Below are positions 17,246 to 29,907 of a stretch of 64,000 bases of DNA, in pieces. Numbering within the stretch: the stretch's first letter is position 1; every line of letters begins with the position of its first letter. The notes under the pieces were generated by a model that had not been told where the DNA came from, did no database searches, and saw only the letters and a list, made by a program, of their open reading frames with translations. This DNA is from Martelella lutilitoris (GTDB lineage: Bacteria; Pseudomonadota; Alphaproteobacteria; Rhizobiales; Rhizobiaceae), in contig NZ_CP066786.1 of the NCBI RefSeq assembly GCF_016598595.1, positions 2,193,501 through 2,257,500 of the forward strand, read 5' to 3'. Both the position numbers and the translations under genes were made by a program.

Positions 17246-18790
17246 CTATTCCTCGGGCGCAACGTAACGCGGGAAGACCGGCGAAGGCTTTTCAAGCGGC
17301 GTGCCCGATTTCAGCCGGCCCGTCTTTCCCAAATGCGCGAAATCGCGTTCTGTTTCCGGAATTGACACCAGGTCGAGCAATTTCGCCGCCGAGGCCGGCA
17401 TGGCCGGCTGGAGCAGAATCGAGACCTGGCGCACGACTTCCGCCGTGACGTAAAGGACGGTGGCCATGCGGTCCGGATCGGTCTTGCGCAGCGCCCAGGG
17501 CTCCTGCCCGGCAAAATAGCGATCGGCCTCCGAGACGAGACCGATGATCGCCGCCATCGCCCTGTGGATCGCAAACTTTTCCATCGCCTCGCGCACCGTC
17601 TCGATGACGCCGTCGGCAGAGGCCAGCATCGCCTCGTCCTCAGCCGTCAGCGGCCCGCATTCCGGGATCTTGCCGTCGCAGTTCTTGGCGATCATCGACA
17701 GCGAGCGACTGGCGAGATTGCCGATGCCATTGGCGAGATCAGAATTGATGCGCGTGCCGATCGCCTCGTCGCTGTAACTGCCGTCCTGGCCGAAGGAGAC
17801 CTCGCGCAGCATGAAATAGCGGATCTGGTCGAGCCCGAAATGGTCGACGAGATTGAAGGGATCGATGACATTGCCGACGGATTTCGACATCTTCTCGCCC
17901 TTGTTGAGAAGAAAGCCGTGGGCGTAGACCCGTTCCGGCAGGGCCACGCCCGCCGACATCAGGAAGGCCGGCCAGTAGACCGCGTGGAAGCGGATGATGT
18001 CCTTGCCGATGATGTGAATGCCGGGCCAGTAGGACCACAGCGGCCCGTTTTCGTCCGGAAAGCCGAGCGCTGTGATATAGTTGGTCAGCGCATCGACCCA
18101 GACATACATGACATGGTCCGGATCGCCGGGAACCGGCACGCCCCAGTCGAAGGTCGTGCGCGAGATCGACAGATCCTTCAGGCCCGACTTGACGAAGGAG
18201 ATCACCTCGTTGCGCCGCTCCGCCGGGCCGATGAAATCGGGGTGGTCGTCGTAATATTCGAGCAGCCGCTCGCCATAGGCCGACAGTTTGAAGAAATAGC
18301 TCTCCTCCTCGACCCATTCGACCGGGGAGCCGAGCGGCTCACGACGCACGCCGTCTTCGCCGAGCGTGGTCTCGCCCTCGTCGAAATAGGCCTCCTGGCG
18401 CACCGAATACCAGCCGCCATACTTGCCGAGATAGATGTCGCCATTCTCCTGCATGCGCTTCCACAGCGCCTGCACGGCCTTGCGATGGCGTTCTTCCGTG
18501 GTGCGGATGAAATCGTCATTGGAACAGTTGAGCGTGGCGAGAAGACCGCGGAAGACCGCCGAGTTGCGATCCGCCAGCTCGATCGGGGCGACGCCTTCCT
18601 TTTCGGCGGTCTGCTGCATCTTCTGCCCGTGCTCGTCCGTGCCGGAGAGGAAGCGCACATCCATGCCGTCCAGCCTGCGGAAACGCGCAAGCGCGTCGGT
18701 GGCGATCATGGTGTAGGCATGACCGATATGCGGCGCGCCGTTGGGATAGAAGATCGGCGTTGTGATGAAATACCTGTTGTTGTCGCTCAT
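17246..18790 (-). CDS. metG: Methionyl-tRNA synthetase
   Basis: A class I aminoacyl-tRNA synthetase of 514 residues from the ATG at 18790 (an upstream open stretch to 18919 is non-conserved). The HIGH motif is [12 protein letters not shown] near residues 14-25 and the KMSKS motif is [11 protein letters not shown] near 298-308. The zinc-binding insertion of the longer MetG form is absent, and there is no C-terminal tRNA-binding domain, as in the short alphaproteobacterial form. It charges tRNA-Met. It lies downstream of holB and tmk and upstream of tatD on the same strand. Confidence 0.95.
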   Translation of the reverse strand: MSDNNRYFITTPIFYPNGAPHIGHAYTMIATDALARFRRLDGMDVRFLSGTDEHGQKMQQTAEKEGVAPIELADRNSAVFRGLLATLNCSNDDFIRTTEERHRKAVQALWKRMQENGDIYLGKYGGWYSVRQEAYFDEGETTLGEDGVRREPLGSPVEWVEEESYFFKLSAYGERLLEYYDDHPDFIGPAERRNEVISFVKSGLKDLSISRTTFDWGVPVPGDPDHVMYVWVDALTNYITALGFPDENGPLWSYWPGIHIIGKDIIRFHAVYWPAFLMSAGVALPERVYAHGFLLNKGEKMSKSVGNVIDPFNLVDHFGLDQIRYFMLREVSFGQDGSYSDEAIGTRINSDLANGIGNLASRSLSMIAKNCDGKIPECGPLTAEDEAMLASADGVIETVREAMEKFAIHRAMAAIIGLVSEADRYFAGQEPWALRKTDPDRMATVLYVTAEVVRQVSILLQPAMPASAAKLLDLVSIPETERDFAHLGKTGRLKSGTPLEKPSPVFPRYVAPEE

Positions 18791-18943
18791 TCCGCTGTCC
18801 GTGTGCATGGCTGTCTGGGAGCCGGTTCGCTCCGGGACGTTTCTGATATTGCGGGCAAGCCGGCGTCCGCTGAAATCCGGAACCGGTGCTGAAATCTGAC
18901 CGGTCTTACCGCCCCTCAATCAGCGCATCAAGTCAAACCTGCT

Positions 18944-19990
18944 TCAGGCGTCGGCGCCCGGGGGCTCAAGCGTGGTTCGCAGCCGCGACAGCAGATCGAG
19001 CGCCAGCTGCCTGCGGTCGAGATTGTAGGCATCGGCTTCCGCCACGTCGGCCGCGATCCTGGAGGACAGACCGGCCAGCCTTTCGGCAAGCGGGAGATCG
19101 CCGGAAAGTGCCGCCTCGCGCGCCCGCGTCTTGATGTCCCCGTCGATATGGCCGAGCAGAAAATCGAAAATGGTCTCGTTCTCGCGCTTTGCAACCGTAT
19201 CCGCGAGCTTGTGCATGACGAGACGCGCCTTGGCGACCGTTCCCTCCAGCACGGCGTCATAGGCATCGATGATCTCCAGCCCGCCATAGTTGACCAGCTT
19301 CAGGGCTTCGGCGACGCTGCCGTTTGCGAGCGCCGCCATGCGCTCTTCGTCCTGCCCCCCCGCAGAAAGGCCGAGCGCGCCGAGCGCCGCAGCCAGGTCC
19401 TGCGCGGCCAGCGGGCGCAGGCGCAGCGGCAGGCAGCGCGAGCGGATCGTCGGCAGGAGCCTTCCCGGCGCATGCGAAATCAACAGGAACATAGCGTTTT
19501 TCGGCGGCTCCTCGAGGATTTTCAGAATTGCGTTGGCGGCATTGCGATTAAGGTCGTCGGCCGCATCCACGATCACGATGCGCCAATTGCCGGTTCCCGA
19601 GGTCTGGGACAGGAAGTGGCCAGCCCGGCGCACTTCCTCCACGGTGATCGCGGTCTTCAGCTTGCCGCTCTTCGCATCAACCGGGCGCTTCAGATGCAAA
19701 AGGTCATGCGATGCGCCGGCGATGATCTGGCGCGTCAGCGGCGATGTCTGGTCCGGCTCGATCAGGTGATCCGGCGCATCGGCGGGATGGGGAAAATGCA
19801 GCACGTGGTTGGCAAAGCGAAAGGCGAGCGTCGCCTTGCCGATGCCGGCCGCCCCTTCCAGAAGCAGCGCATGATGTCCCTTGCCGCCGCGATAGGACTG
19901 GGCGAGATAGGCTTCGGCCTCGCCGTGACCAAAGAGATGGCGGTTGCGCGAAGGCTCGACAGCGCCCTCCAGGAGCAGTTCGTCAGCCAT
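18944..19990 (-). CDS. holB: DNA polymerase III delta-prime subunit
   Basis: A clamp-loader ATPase-fold subunit of 348 residues starting at the ATG at 19990, which overlaps the end of tmk by 8 bases. The Walker-A-like segment [21 protein letters not shown] is near residues 32-53; the sensor/central region [34 protein letters not shown] near 130-163 is the typical delta-prime block, followed by [14 protein letters not shown]. The zinc-binding Cys cluster of E. coli delta-prime is missing, as in other alphaproteobacteria. It helps load the beta clamp. tmk-holB-metG-tatD is a conserved order. Confidence 0.93.
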   Translation of the reverse strand: MADELLLEGAVEPSRNRHLFGHGEAEAYLAQSYRGGKGHHALLLEGAAGIGKATLAFRFANHVLHFPHPADAPDHLIEPDQTSPLTRQIIAGASHDLLHLKRPVDAKSGKLKTAITVEEVRRAGHFLSQTSGTGNWRIVIVDAADDLNRNAANAILKILEEPPKNAMFLLISHAPGRLLPTIRSRCLPLRLRPLAAQDLAAALGALGLSAGGQDEERMAALANGSVAEALKLVNYGGLEIIDAYDAVLEGTVAKARLVMHKLADTVAKRENETIFDFLLGHIDGDIKTRAREAALSGDLPLAERLAGLSSRIAADVAEADAYNLDRRQLALDLLSRLRTTLEPPGADA

Positions 19991-20660
19991 CGGCGCCACT
20001 CCCGAGATTGCGGGAGGCAAGGACTTCCGACACGACCTGCCAGACCGCCCCGGCAACCGTTTCGGGCGCGGCCGCGGCATCGATGACCCGACAACGCTCG
20101 GGCTCGGCCTCGGCAATGCTTAAAAATGCCTGCCGCCGCGCCGCGTGAATGGCGATGTCGTCCTTCTCGAAACGGTCGGGCGCGCCGGCAAGCGCGGTTT
20201 CCGGCAGCCGCCCGCGCACCCGCTTCAATCCTTCCAGTGCATCGAGATCGAAGATCAGCGTCAGGTCCGGGCGAACGCCGTTCACGGCGACCCGCTCCAC
20301 CGTGGCGACGAATGCCGGCGCCAGCGGGCCGGTCGCCCCCTGGTAGGCCCTTGAGGAATCCATGAACCGGTCGCAGAGCACGATTTGTCCCGCCGCGAGC
20401 GCGGGCCGGATGATCTCCTCGACATGATCGTTGCGCGCGGCGGCGAACAGCAGCACCTCCATGCCGACGCCGAAGGGTTCGGCAGCGCCGGAGAGCAGAA
20501 CATGGCGCACGGCCTCCGCGCCGGCCGAACCGCCGGGCTCCCGGGTAACGCGAACCTTGTGTCCCAGCATGCCGAGGCGTTCGGCGAGCAGCCGGATCTG
20601 CGTCGATTTGCCGACGCCTTCCCCGCCCTCGAAACTGATGAAAATGCCCTGTTCAGCCAT
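19983..20660 (-). CDS. tmk: Thymidylate kinase
   Basis: A 225-residue kinase converting dTMP to dTDP. The P-loop is [12 protein letters not shown] near residues 10-21, the DRX motif is [14 protein letters not shown] near 94-107, and the LID region follows near [19 protein letters not shown]. The upstream neighbour is rlpA (minus strand, separated by a terminator), and the downstream gene is holB with an 8-base overlap, so translation of tmk and holB is coupled. Confidence 0.95.
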   Translation of the reverse strand: MAEQGIFISFEGGEGVGKSTQIRLLAERLGMLGHKVRVTREPGGSAGAEAVRHVLLSGAAEPFGVGMEVLLFAAARNDHVEEIIRPALAAGQIVLCDRFMDSSRAYQGATGPLAPAFVATVERVAVNGVRPDLTLIFDLDALEGLKRVRGRLPETALAGAPDRFEKDDIAIHAARRQAFLSIAEAEPERCRVIDAAAAPETVAGAVWQVVSEVLASRNLGSGADG

Positions 20661-20716
20661 GTCGTCCGTCGCCTTTTGTCCCGACAGACGCCGGTTTAGA
20701 GGATTTCGGCGGCGGG

Positions 20717-20739
20717 AAAAAGCCCCGGGGGCGCGGGGC
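20717..20739 (-). terminator. Rho-independent terminator of rlpA
   Basis: Read on the minus strand, a GC stem (GCCCCG...CGGGGC) is followed by TTTTT immediately after the rlpA stop. It separates rlpA from the tmk operon. Confidence 0.7.
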
Positions 20740-20740
20740 C

Positions 20741-21631
20741 CTATTTTTTAAACGGAATGGGCGCGACGACGGGCAGGCTCGCATCGTCGGTCAGGATGGA
20801 CTCCGCCGCCTTTCCGGCTGCGCTTGTCGGCGCTTCGGGCGCGCTGTCGACGAGCGCCAGCGCCTCCTGCGGCGCCTTTGCGGAGGCGACTGCCGCGACC
20901 TTCATGTTGGCGGCCGTCGCCGCCGGCTTCTTCTCGGCCTTGTTCTCGACGAGGGCCAACAGCGTGTTGGAAGGCTCGGCCGAAGGCTTCGCTTCCGCCT
21001 GCGCAACCTGAACGCCTGCTTCGCCGAAACGGCCGGGATCGACGCCTTCCGGCACGGCCTTCTTTTCATAGGACGCGAGAAGATAATCCATGTCATCGGG
21101 CGACTGCGGCGCGGGACCGATATAGTCGACGCGCACATCGGCAACGCCCTCATGGGTCATGTCGAGCATCTCGGCCGCCTTTTTCGACAGGTCGATGATC
21201 CGGCCGGAAACGAAGGGACCACGATCGTTGACGCGCACGATGACGGAGCTGTCGTTCTTCTTGTTGGTGACGCGGACATAGCTCGGCAGCGGCAGCGTCT
21301 TGTGGGCCGCCGAAAGATGGTTCATGTCGTAGGTCTCGCCGTTGGCGGTGCGCCCGCCGTTGAAGTTCGGCCCGTACCAGGAGGCGAGCCCCTCCTTCGA
21401 ATATTCCTCGACATGTTTGGGCGTATACCACTTGCCCCTCACCTGATAGGGCTTGCCGATCTTCTGGTAACCGAGACTCGTGGCAGTTGCCGTCTGCTCT
21501 CCAGCAGTCTCCGTGGCGTCCTTGGCCTCATCCCCGGCCTTTTCGGATGTATCTCCGGTGGTCGTGCAAGCACTCAGCATGGCTGTCACGGCCAAGATTG
21601 CGACCGAAGCGGATAACCGGAACTCTCTCAT
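20741..21631 (-). CDS. rlpA: RlpA-like septal ring lytic transglycosylase / lipoprotein
   Basis: A protein of about 296 residues started at the ATG at 21631, giving a lipoprotein signal with lipobox LSAC near residues 17-20. The double-psi beta-barrel RlpA domain spans about residues 80-175, with [35 protein letters not shown] and [18 protein letters not shown] as conserved blocks. RlpA cleaves denuded peptidoglycan glycans at the septum. The long C-terminal part is low-complexity (Ala/Lys/Glu-rich) and lacks a SPOR domain that I can recognise, unlike E. coli RlpA. It is a single gene ending in its own terminator. Confidence 0.88.
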   Translation of the reverse strand: MREFRLSASVAILAVTAMLSACTTTGDTSEKAGDEAKDATETAGEQTATATSLGYQKIGKPYQVRGKWYTPKHVEEYSKEGLASWYGPNFNGGRTANGETYDMNHLSAAHKTLPLPSYVRVTNKKNDSSVIVRVNDRGPFVSGRIIDLSKKAAEMLDMTHEGVADVRVDYIGPAPQSPDDMDYLLASYEKKAVPEGVDPGRFGEAGVQVAQAEAKPSAEPSNTLLALVENKAEKKPAATAANMKVAAVASAKAPQEALALVDSAPEAPTSAAGKAAESILTDDASLPVVAPIPFKK

Positions 21632-22031
21632 GCCAGCAATTCTTCCATTTGTCTTGACCGGCCGGCGGGAAAACCTCGCCTGAAACCGCCATCTTGAAAT
21701 TTGGATATCGTCCCCTATGCGGAGACTTAGTGGCCGCTTTAAGGCGCGTAGCAAATTCGAGAGCCGTGTTCAACCCGCAATTGCCGGAAGCACAGCAACC
21801 ACAGGCGTGGGAGGAGCATACCGGCGCAGGCGGGCTAGCGCATCGGCCCGATAATCGGAATCGATTCTCGGGCCGATGCGAAGATTCAATAGGTTAGAAC
21901 GTCCTTTGTGCGTCCGAAGGAACGCACGGCGTTCCAATACGGCATTGACCGCTGCAAGAAAGCGGTGATAAAGCGCGGAACGCTGCATGGACGACGGTCG
22001 CAACAACGCCGACCTGCAGCGCAGCCCTCAC
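21632..22031. other. Intergenic region before tRNA-Ser
   Basis: No gene can be supported between rlpA and tRNA-Ser. Apart from the palindrome at 21839-21880 there is a second short inverted repeat around CGTCCGAAGGAACGCACGG near 21912. The region presumably carries the rlpA promoter (minus) and the tRNA promoter (plus). Confidence 0.4.
21839..21880. repeat. Long near-perfect palindrome (REP-like or hairpin)
   Basis: Perfect 13-base arms (21839-21851 and 21868-21880, CGCATCGGCCCGA and its reverse complement) enclose a 16-base centre that is itself nearly palindromic (AATCG...CGATT). No T-run follows, so it is more like a repetitive extragenic palindrome or processing hairpin upstream of tRNA-Ser than a terminator. 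Confidence 0.5.
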
Positions 22032-22121
22032 GGAGGAGTGGCCGAGCGGTTTAAGGCACCGGTCTTGAAAACCGGCGTGCGTGAAAGCGTACCGTGGGTT
22101 CGAATCCCACCTCCTCCGCCA
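22032..22121 (+). tRNA. tRNA-Ser (anticodon TGA)
   Basis: A 90-base class II tRNA with a 7-base acceptor stem (GGAGGAG / CTCCTCC), long variable arm (GCGTGCGTGAAAGCGTACC), T-arm GGTTCGAATCC and encoded CCA. The loop CTTGAAA gives anticodon TGA, serine. Degenerate transposase pieces begin just downstream, a common insertion neighbourhood. Confidence 0.95.
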
Positions 22122-22152
22122 TCCCGGCATCATCCAGAGCGAAGCGACGTGT

Positions 22153-22431
22153 TCACCGACATGTTTCGGTCTTCAGGTCTCGCACCTCTTGCTTCCTGCC
22201 TTTTATCCGGAAAGCAACCGCAGGGGCCGCGTCTGGACAGGCAGGCGGCAGCCCCTCTCTTGGCATCGGGTAACGGGGGAAGTCCTTCGGCAGAGCCCGC
22301 CATTGACTGACGCTGCCCGCAATATAAAGGATCGCGTTCACCACTTCCCTTATATTCGTTTTCCGTGGCCACCCACCGGGCTTGGCCGGCGGTATCAGTG
22401 AGGCAATTACAGCCCATTCACGATCCGTCAA
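22153..22431 (-). pseudogene. Truncated IS5-family transposase
   Basis: The N-terminus of an IS5-type transposase is recognisable: LTDREWAVI-like MTDREWAVIASLIPPAKPGG, then REVVNAILYIAGSVSQWRALPKDFP. Homology ends after about 60 residues and the DDE catalytic domain is missing; the rest of the frame is unrelated. It is a remnant, facing the tRNA-Ser gene. Confidence 0.75.
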
Positions 22432-22529
22432 AAGGTATCGACGGTATTTACGTCATCTCCCGACCGGTCGATTTGCGCAATTGTGCAGCTATGTGGATCC
22501 AGCGGCGACAATTGCACTTATCGGCGAGA

Positions 22530-22860
22530 GACGGGACCCGTCCATCAATAACAGTCGTATCGAGATCGATTCCAATACCGTCGAGCGTTCCATCCGGCCG
22601 ATTGCCCTGAATCGGAAAAGTGCCTGTTCGCAGGCACGGGCACCAAGGTCGAACCCCGGGCGACCATCGCCTCGCTTATCGAAAAGGCCAAGCTCGATGA
22701 GGTTGAGCCACTTTCCTATCTGTCCGCCGCCGTCGACAAGATCGTCAGTTGCCATCTGAACAACCAACTCGATGACCTGATTCCTCGGGCCCACGCCGAA
22801 AAAGCTGAAAACCAAGCCTCTGGCCTGAGAACACTACTTGCGGGTGTTCTAACATAGGCA
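22530..22860 (+). pseudogene. Decayed IS66-family transposase (3' part)
   Basis: The typical IS66 segment IEIDSNTVERSIRPIALNRK is read in one frame near 22558-22620; after a frameshift the next part continues in another frame as ATIASLIEKAKLDEVEPLSYLS...VDKIV...NNQLDDLIP, stopping at about 22856. The N-terminal three quarters are gone. It abuts the IS5 fragment, so two mobile elements have degraded here. Confidence 0.8.
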
Positions 22861-22918
22861 AAGTACACCGAGACGGTATTCTCTCTTCGGCAGGAGACTT
22901 TCCGCAAATTCCAATCGA

Positions 22919-24232
22919 TCATGACTCATCATCTATCAGGCGGGCGTTGCGCTGCCCCGTGAGGAAGGTCCAGAGCCACTGAACGCTGACGAGCAGTCGT
23001 TTTTCGAAGTTCACCAGCAGGTAGACGTGGATGATCGCCCAGAGCCACCACGCGAGGCGGCCTGTCAGCTTGAACCGGCCGGACTGGAACACCGCCGCAT
23101 TGCGGCCGATGACGGCGGTGATGCCGCGATTGCGGAAGCGGAACGGTGTATCATCATCACGGCCTTCGGCTTTTCGTCGCAGCTTCCTGCCGAGATATTT
23201 CCCCTGCTGCTTGGCGACCTGCGCCAGCGCCGGGAACGGCCCGTCTTCGCTCTGAACCGAAGCCGCATCGCCGAGAATGTAAATATCCTCGAAGCCGATG
23301 GCGCTGAGATCGGCCGCCACCGCCACCCGGCCGCCACGCTGCGGCTCCACGCCCAGCCACTCCGCCACCGGCGTCGCCCTGACGCCCGCACCCCATATGA
23401 CGCAGCCGGTCGGGATTGTTTCACCGCCCGCGGCGACCTCTTCAGCAGCGATCGCCTCGACCGGTGTGTTGACGCGGACATCTACGCCCCTAGCCTCAAG
23501 CCGTTTCAGCGTATACTGCGAAAGCTTCTCGTCAAAGCCCGAAAGAATGCCCGGCCCGGCCTCCAGCAGGATGATGTTCAGCTCTTCGGGGGCTATGTTC
23601 CTGAAATCGCGCCGAAGCAGAAAAACGCCCAGTTCGGCGATGGCGCCGGCGAGTTCGACCCCGGTCGGCCCGCCGCCGACGATCACGAAGGTCAAAAGCT
23701 TGCGGCGCTCGTCCGGGTCGAGCGTCAGTTCGGCACGTTCAAAGGCGAGAAGCAGGGTCTCGCGCACCTGCCGGGCATCGCGATTGGTCTTGAGGCCGGG
23801 GGCGTGTGGCTTCCACTCGTCATGGCCCAGATAATTGTCGACGGAGCCGGTTGCGATCACCAGCGTATCGTATTCCACCGGTGCGCCGTCCCGCGTCAGC
23901 ACGGCCTTGCGCTGCGCATCGATGCCGACGACTTCGGCCATCACCACGTCGACATTGCGCTTTTTCCCGAGCGTGCGCCGGAGCGGCTCGGAAATATCGG
24001 CGGGCGAAAGGATGGCCGTCGCGATCTGGTAGAGCAGCGGCTGGAACAGATTGTGGTTGCGTTTGTCGATCAGCGTCACATCGACCGGCGCGCCGCCGAG
24101 TTTTGATGCACAGGCAAGCCCGCCAAAGCCACCGCCGACGATGACGATGCGATGTCTCCCGACCTGCGGCGAGCCTGGACCCTCGCTCTCGGCTGACGCT
24201 GCAATGCTTGTGTCTTCGCTGATTGCAGTCAT
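22919..24232 (-). CDS. ndh: Type II NADH:quinone dehydrogenase (NDH-2)
   Basis: A flavoprotein of about 437 residues that passes electrons from NADH to quinone without pumping protons. The first dinucleotide site is IVIVGGGFGGLACASKLG near residues 29-46; the second (NADH) is FVIVGGGPTGVELAGAIAEL near 183-202; DKRNHNLFQPLLYQ near 55-68 is a family block. The C-terminus has hydrophobic helices (LAWWLWAIIHVYLLVNF) for membrane attachment. The ATG at 24232 is chosen; a longer frame to 24298 would run into the EcfG-type promoter at 24281-24305. It is divergent from the alternative complex III operon, pointing to a joint electron path. Confidence 0.92.
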   Translation of the reverse strand: MTAISEDTSIAASAESEGPGSPQVGRHRIVIVGGGFGGLACASKLGGAPVDVTLIDKRNHNLFQPLLYQIATAILSPADISEPLRRTLGKKRNVDVVMAEVVGIDAQRKAVLTRDGAPVEYDTLVIATGSVDNYLGHDEWKPHAPGLKTNRDARQVRETLLLAFERAELTLDPDERRKLLTFVIVGGGPTGVELAGAIAELGVFLLRRDFRNIAPEELNIILLEAGPGILSGFDEKLSQYTLKRLEARGVDVRVNTPVEAIAAEEVAAGGETIPTGCVIWGAGVRATPVAEWLGVEPQRGGRVAVAADLSAIGFEDIYILGDAASVQSEDGPFPALAQVAKQQGKYLGRKLRRKAEGRDDDTPFRFRNRGITAVIGRNAAVFQSGRFKLTGRLAWWLWAIIHVYLLVNFEKRLLVSVQWLWTFLTGQRNARLIDDES

Positions 24233-24280
24233 GGGCAATGCTCCTTGTCTGTCGGGGAAAACGATCTCGGCTGCCCATCG

Positions 24281-24305
24281 AACCTGATCGGGCAGCAAAT
24301 GTTCC
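24281..24305 (-). promoter_or_regulatory. EcfG-type promoter of ndh
   Basis: On the minus strand GGAAC (24305-24301) is followed by 17 bases and GTT (-10, ending at 24281). The start codon is about 50 bases downstream. It matches the alphaproteobacterial general-stress consensus. Confidence 0.65.
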
Positions 24306-24322
24306 GCGCCGGGAAAAGTTCA

Positions 24323-24347
24323 GGAACAAATCCCAAGCCTGGATGTT
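24323..24347 (+). promoter_or_regulatory. EcfG-type promoter of the alternative complex III operon
   Basis: GGAAC at 24323-24327, 17 bases, then GTT ending at 24347. It faces actA, whose GTG start is 120 bases downstream, and is back-to-back with the ndh promoter. Confidence 0.6.
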
Positions 24348-24467
24348 CGACTTCAACGAAGACCTGCTGGATTTGCGTGACCAGCGCCAGGAACCGGAAC
24401 CGAACGAGAGTGCCGGTGTTAATCAGAAAGTTGCTCCCATGGGGCGACGCCGATCAAGGGGGCCGGC

Positions 24468-25136
24468 GTGGCACAGATTTTTAGCGCTTCAGCGGATGCG
24501 AAGCTTCGGCTTTTCGCCGGAGCGGTCGCGCTTGCCGTGGTGGTGGGCGGCGCGCTGTGGTGGTCGGCGGCGAGCTCCAGCTATCGCACCGACGTCGATT
24601 GGGTCAGCGAACAGCCCGTCCCCTTCAGCCATCAGCACCATGCCGGCGAACTCGGCATCGACTGTCGCTATTGCCACGACACGGTCGAAACCAGCGCGCA
24701 AGCCGGCCTGCCGCCGACCGAGACCTGCATGACCTGCCATTCGCAGATCTGGACAGATGCGGAGATGCTGGCGCCGGTGCGCAAGAGCCTCGCCACGGGA
24801 GAGCCGCTTGAGTGGAACCGCGTCGCGCGGGTTCCCGACTACGTCTATTTCGATCACTCGATCCATGTGGCCACCGGCGTGCCCTGCGAGACCTGCCACG
24901 GACGCGTCGACCAGATGCCGCTGATGAAACAGGCAAAGCCGTTCGAGATGGGCTGGTGCCTCGATTGCCATCGCGATCCCGCCCCCGAACTGCGCCCCCC
25001 GAGCGAAGTCACCCGCATGGACTGGTCGAGCCTTGATGACGATCTCGCGGCGCATCGCGATTACGGCGCGCTCGTCGTCGAGGCGCGCGGCATCGAGCCG
25101 GACCGTCTCGACGACTGCAATGTCTGTCACCGATGA
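24468..25136 (+). CDS. actA: Alternative complex III subunit A: pentaheme cytochrome c
   Basis: A 222-residue cytochrome with one N-terminal membrane anchor (LFAGAVALAVVVGGALWW, residues 15-32) and five CxxCH haem sites: CRYCH, CMTCH, CETCH, CLDCH and, at the very C-terminus, CNVCH. This is the pattern of ActA in alternative complex III, a quinol:electron-acceptor oxidoreductase unrelated to the bc1 complex. It starts at GTG 24468 and leads the act-cox operon; actB begins 10 bases after its stop. It should face the periplasm and pass electrons to ActE or directly to the oxidase. Confidence 0.92.
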   Translation: MAQIFSASADAKLRLFAGAVALAVVVGGALWWSAASSSYRTDVDWVSEQPVPFSHQHHAGELGIDCRYCHDTVETSAQAGLPPTETCMTCHSQIWTDAEMLAPVRKSLATGEPLEWNRVARVPDYVYFDHSIHVATGVPCETCHGRVDQMPLMKQAKPFEMGWCLDCHRDPAPELRPPSEVTRMDWSSLDDDLAAHRDYGALVVEARGIEPDRLDDCNVCHR

Positions 25137-25146
25137 AGGAGGGCAC

Positions 25147-28034
<2,888 letters not shown>

Positions 28035-28035
<1 letters not shown>

Positions 28036-29363
28036 TGGCGGAGGCAAGACCACTTTCTGCCGAACGGATCGACGCCGTCACCGATCTGCCGCTCGGTTTT
28101 CCGGCACCACGGGCGTGGGCGCTCTCGTTCGCCTTCGCCCTGCTGCTGCTCCTCTGCTTCGCCGTCGCCGTCACGGTACTCTTCTGGCGCGGCGTCGGCG
28201 TGTTCGGCAACAATATCCCGGTCGCCTGGGGCTTTCCGATCGTCAACTACATCTGGTTCCTCGGCATCGGCCATGCCGGAACGCTGATCTCCGCGCTGCT
28301 GCTCCTGACCGGCGTCGGACAGCGCAATGCACTCAACCGCTTTGCCGAGACGATGACGCTTTTCGCCGTCATCTGCGCCGGGCTCTATCCGATCCTCCAT
28401 CTCGGCCGGCCATGGCTGTTTTACTGGACGGCGCCCTATCCGAACACGATGGGCATCTGGCCGCAGTTCAAGAGCCCGCTCTCCTGGGATTTCTTTGCCG
28501 TGCTGACCTATCTCGTGGCCTCCGCCGCCTTCTGGTATGTCGGCGCGATCCCCGATTTCGCCCGTCTGCGCGACCGCGCAAAGGGCCGCCTCGGGCAGGT
28601 CTGCTACGGGCTCGCCGCCCTTGGCTGGCGCGGCTCGATGCGGCACTGGAGGCGCTGGGAGCAGGCCTATCGGCTCTGCGCCGGACTTGCCGTCACGATG
28701 GTGTTCATCATCACCGCGGCCTATTCGCTGCTGCTCGGCGGCGGCCCGATCTCCGGCTGGAACTCGTCGATCTTTCCGCCCTATTTCCTCTGCGGCGCGG
28801 TGTTTTCCGGCTTTGCCGTGGTGGCGGTGATCATGGCGGTGCTGCGGCGCGCCTTCCGGCTCGATGACATTCTGACCGATGCCCATAGCGACCTGATCGG
28901 CAAGCTCCTGCTCGCGGTCGGGCTGATGACGGCCTACGGCTACCTCGCCGATATCTTCAACGCGCTCTATTCCGGCGAACAATCGGAGCTCGAAACGCTG
29001 CATGACCGGCTTTCCGGCGCCTATGCCTGGAGCTTCTGGGGCGCGGTCATCAGCAATTTCGTGCCGTTGCAACTGCTCTGGCTGCGGCGCGTGCGGCGAA
29101 ACAGCCTGCTGCTTGCCGCCATCGGCGTTTCGGTCGCCGCCGGCATGTGGATGGAGCGCTACATGCTGATCGTTACCGGGCTTTACCGCGATCATCTCGT
29201 CTCCTCCTGGGGCACGTTTCAGGCAAGCCTCTGGGACTGGGCGCTGTTTGCCGGCATGATCGGCGTCTTCCTGGCGCCGTTCCTGCTGTTCGTCCGCCTG
29301 CTGCCGATCGTCTCCGGCTTCGAGCTGAAAAAGGCGTCAGAGGAGGCCCGCCATGCCCGCTGA
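28035..29363 (+). CDS. actC: Alternative complex III subunit C: NrfD-like quinol-binding membrane protein
   Basis: A 442-residue protein with about ten membrane helices of the NrfD/PsrC family, which binds quinol at the membrane face. Conserved blocks include the N-terminal region before the helices (TDLPLGFPAPRAW) and NYIWFLGIGHAGTLISALL near residues 70-90, HLGRPWLFYW near 121 and WMERYMLIV near 370. The ATG at 28035 overlaps the actB stop; an alternative GTG lies 3 bases earlier. It is followed by actD with an 11-base overlap. It works with ActF as the membrane core. Confidence 0.93.
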
Positions 29364-29907
29364 CCGCTCCGAGACGCATTATCACGCCGCAGCCGCCGGC
29401 TTCGCCGGGCCGGAAGGTCTGGCAAGCCATCTCGCAACATTGCGGCAGCGCGGCTATAGCAAGCTGGACGTTCTCGGCCCCTATTTCTCCGAGGAGATCG
29501 CCGACGCGCTCGACGCCGGCGATCATCGCGTTGCCTGGATCACGCTTGCCGGCGGGCTTTTCGGCGCGTTTGCCGGGCTCGGCGTGCAGCTTTACGCCAA
29601 TTACGCCTATCCGCTGAATATCGGCGGGCGGCCCGTATTCGCCTGGCAGCCGTTGCCGATCATCACGCTCGAAGTCGCGGTGATGTCTGCCATCGTCTTC
29701 GCGGTGATCGGCACGCTTCTGTCCTGCCGGCTGCCGAAGCTGCATCACCCAGATTTCGAGATCCCGGATTTTTCCGCCGGCGACCGCTTCTACATCCTCG
29801 TCCACGCCACCGACGAGCACTTCGACACCGCGCGAACCCCGGATGACCTGAAGAACCTCGGCGCAGAAACCGTCGCACTGGTGCCGCTGCCGGAGGCGCC
29901 GTCATGA
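29353..29907 (+). CDS. actD: Alternative complex III subunit D (DUF3341)
   Basis: A 184-residue protein with two membrane helices in the middle (LAGGLFGAFAGLGVQLYANY near 62-82 and LEVAVMSAIVFAVIGTLL near 100-120) flanked by soluble parts. The DUF3341 segment LDVLGPYFSEEIADAL near residues 36-51 and the closing region FYILVHATDEHFD near 143-155 are characteristic of ActD. It overlaps actC by 11 bases and actE by 4 bases, so the subunits are made together. Confidence 0.9.
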   Translation: MPADRSETHYHAAAAGFAGPEGLASHLATLRQRGYSKLDVLGPYFSEEIADALDAGDHRVAWITLAGGLFGAFAGLGVQLYANYAYPLNIGGRPVFAWQPLPIITLEVAVMSAIVFAVIGTLLSCRLPKLHHPDFEIPDFSAGDRFYILVHATDEHFDTARTPDDLKNLGAETVALVPLPEAPS

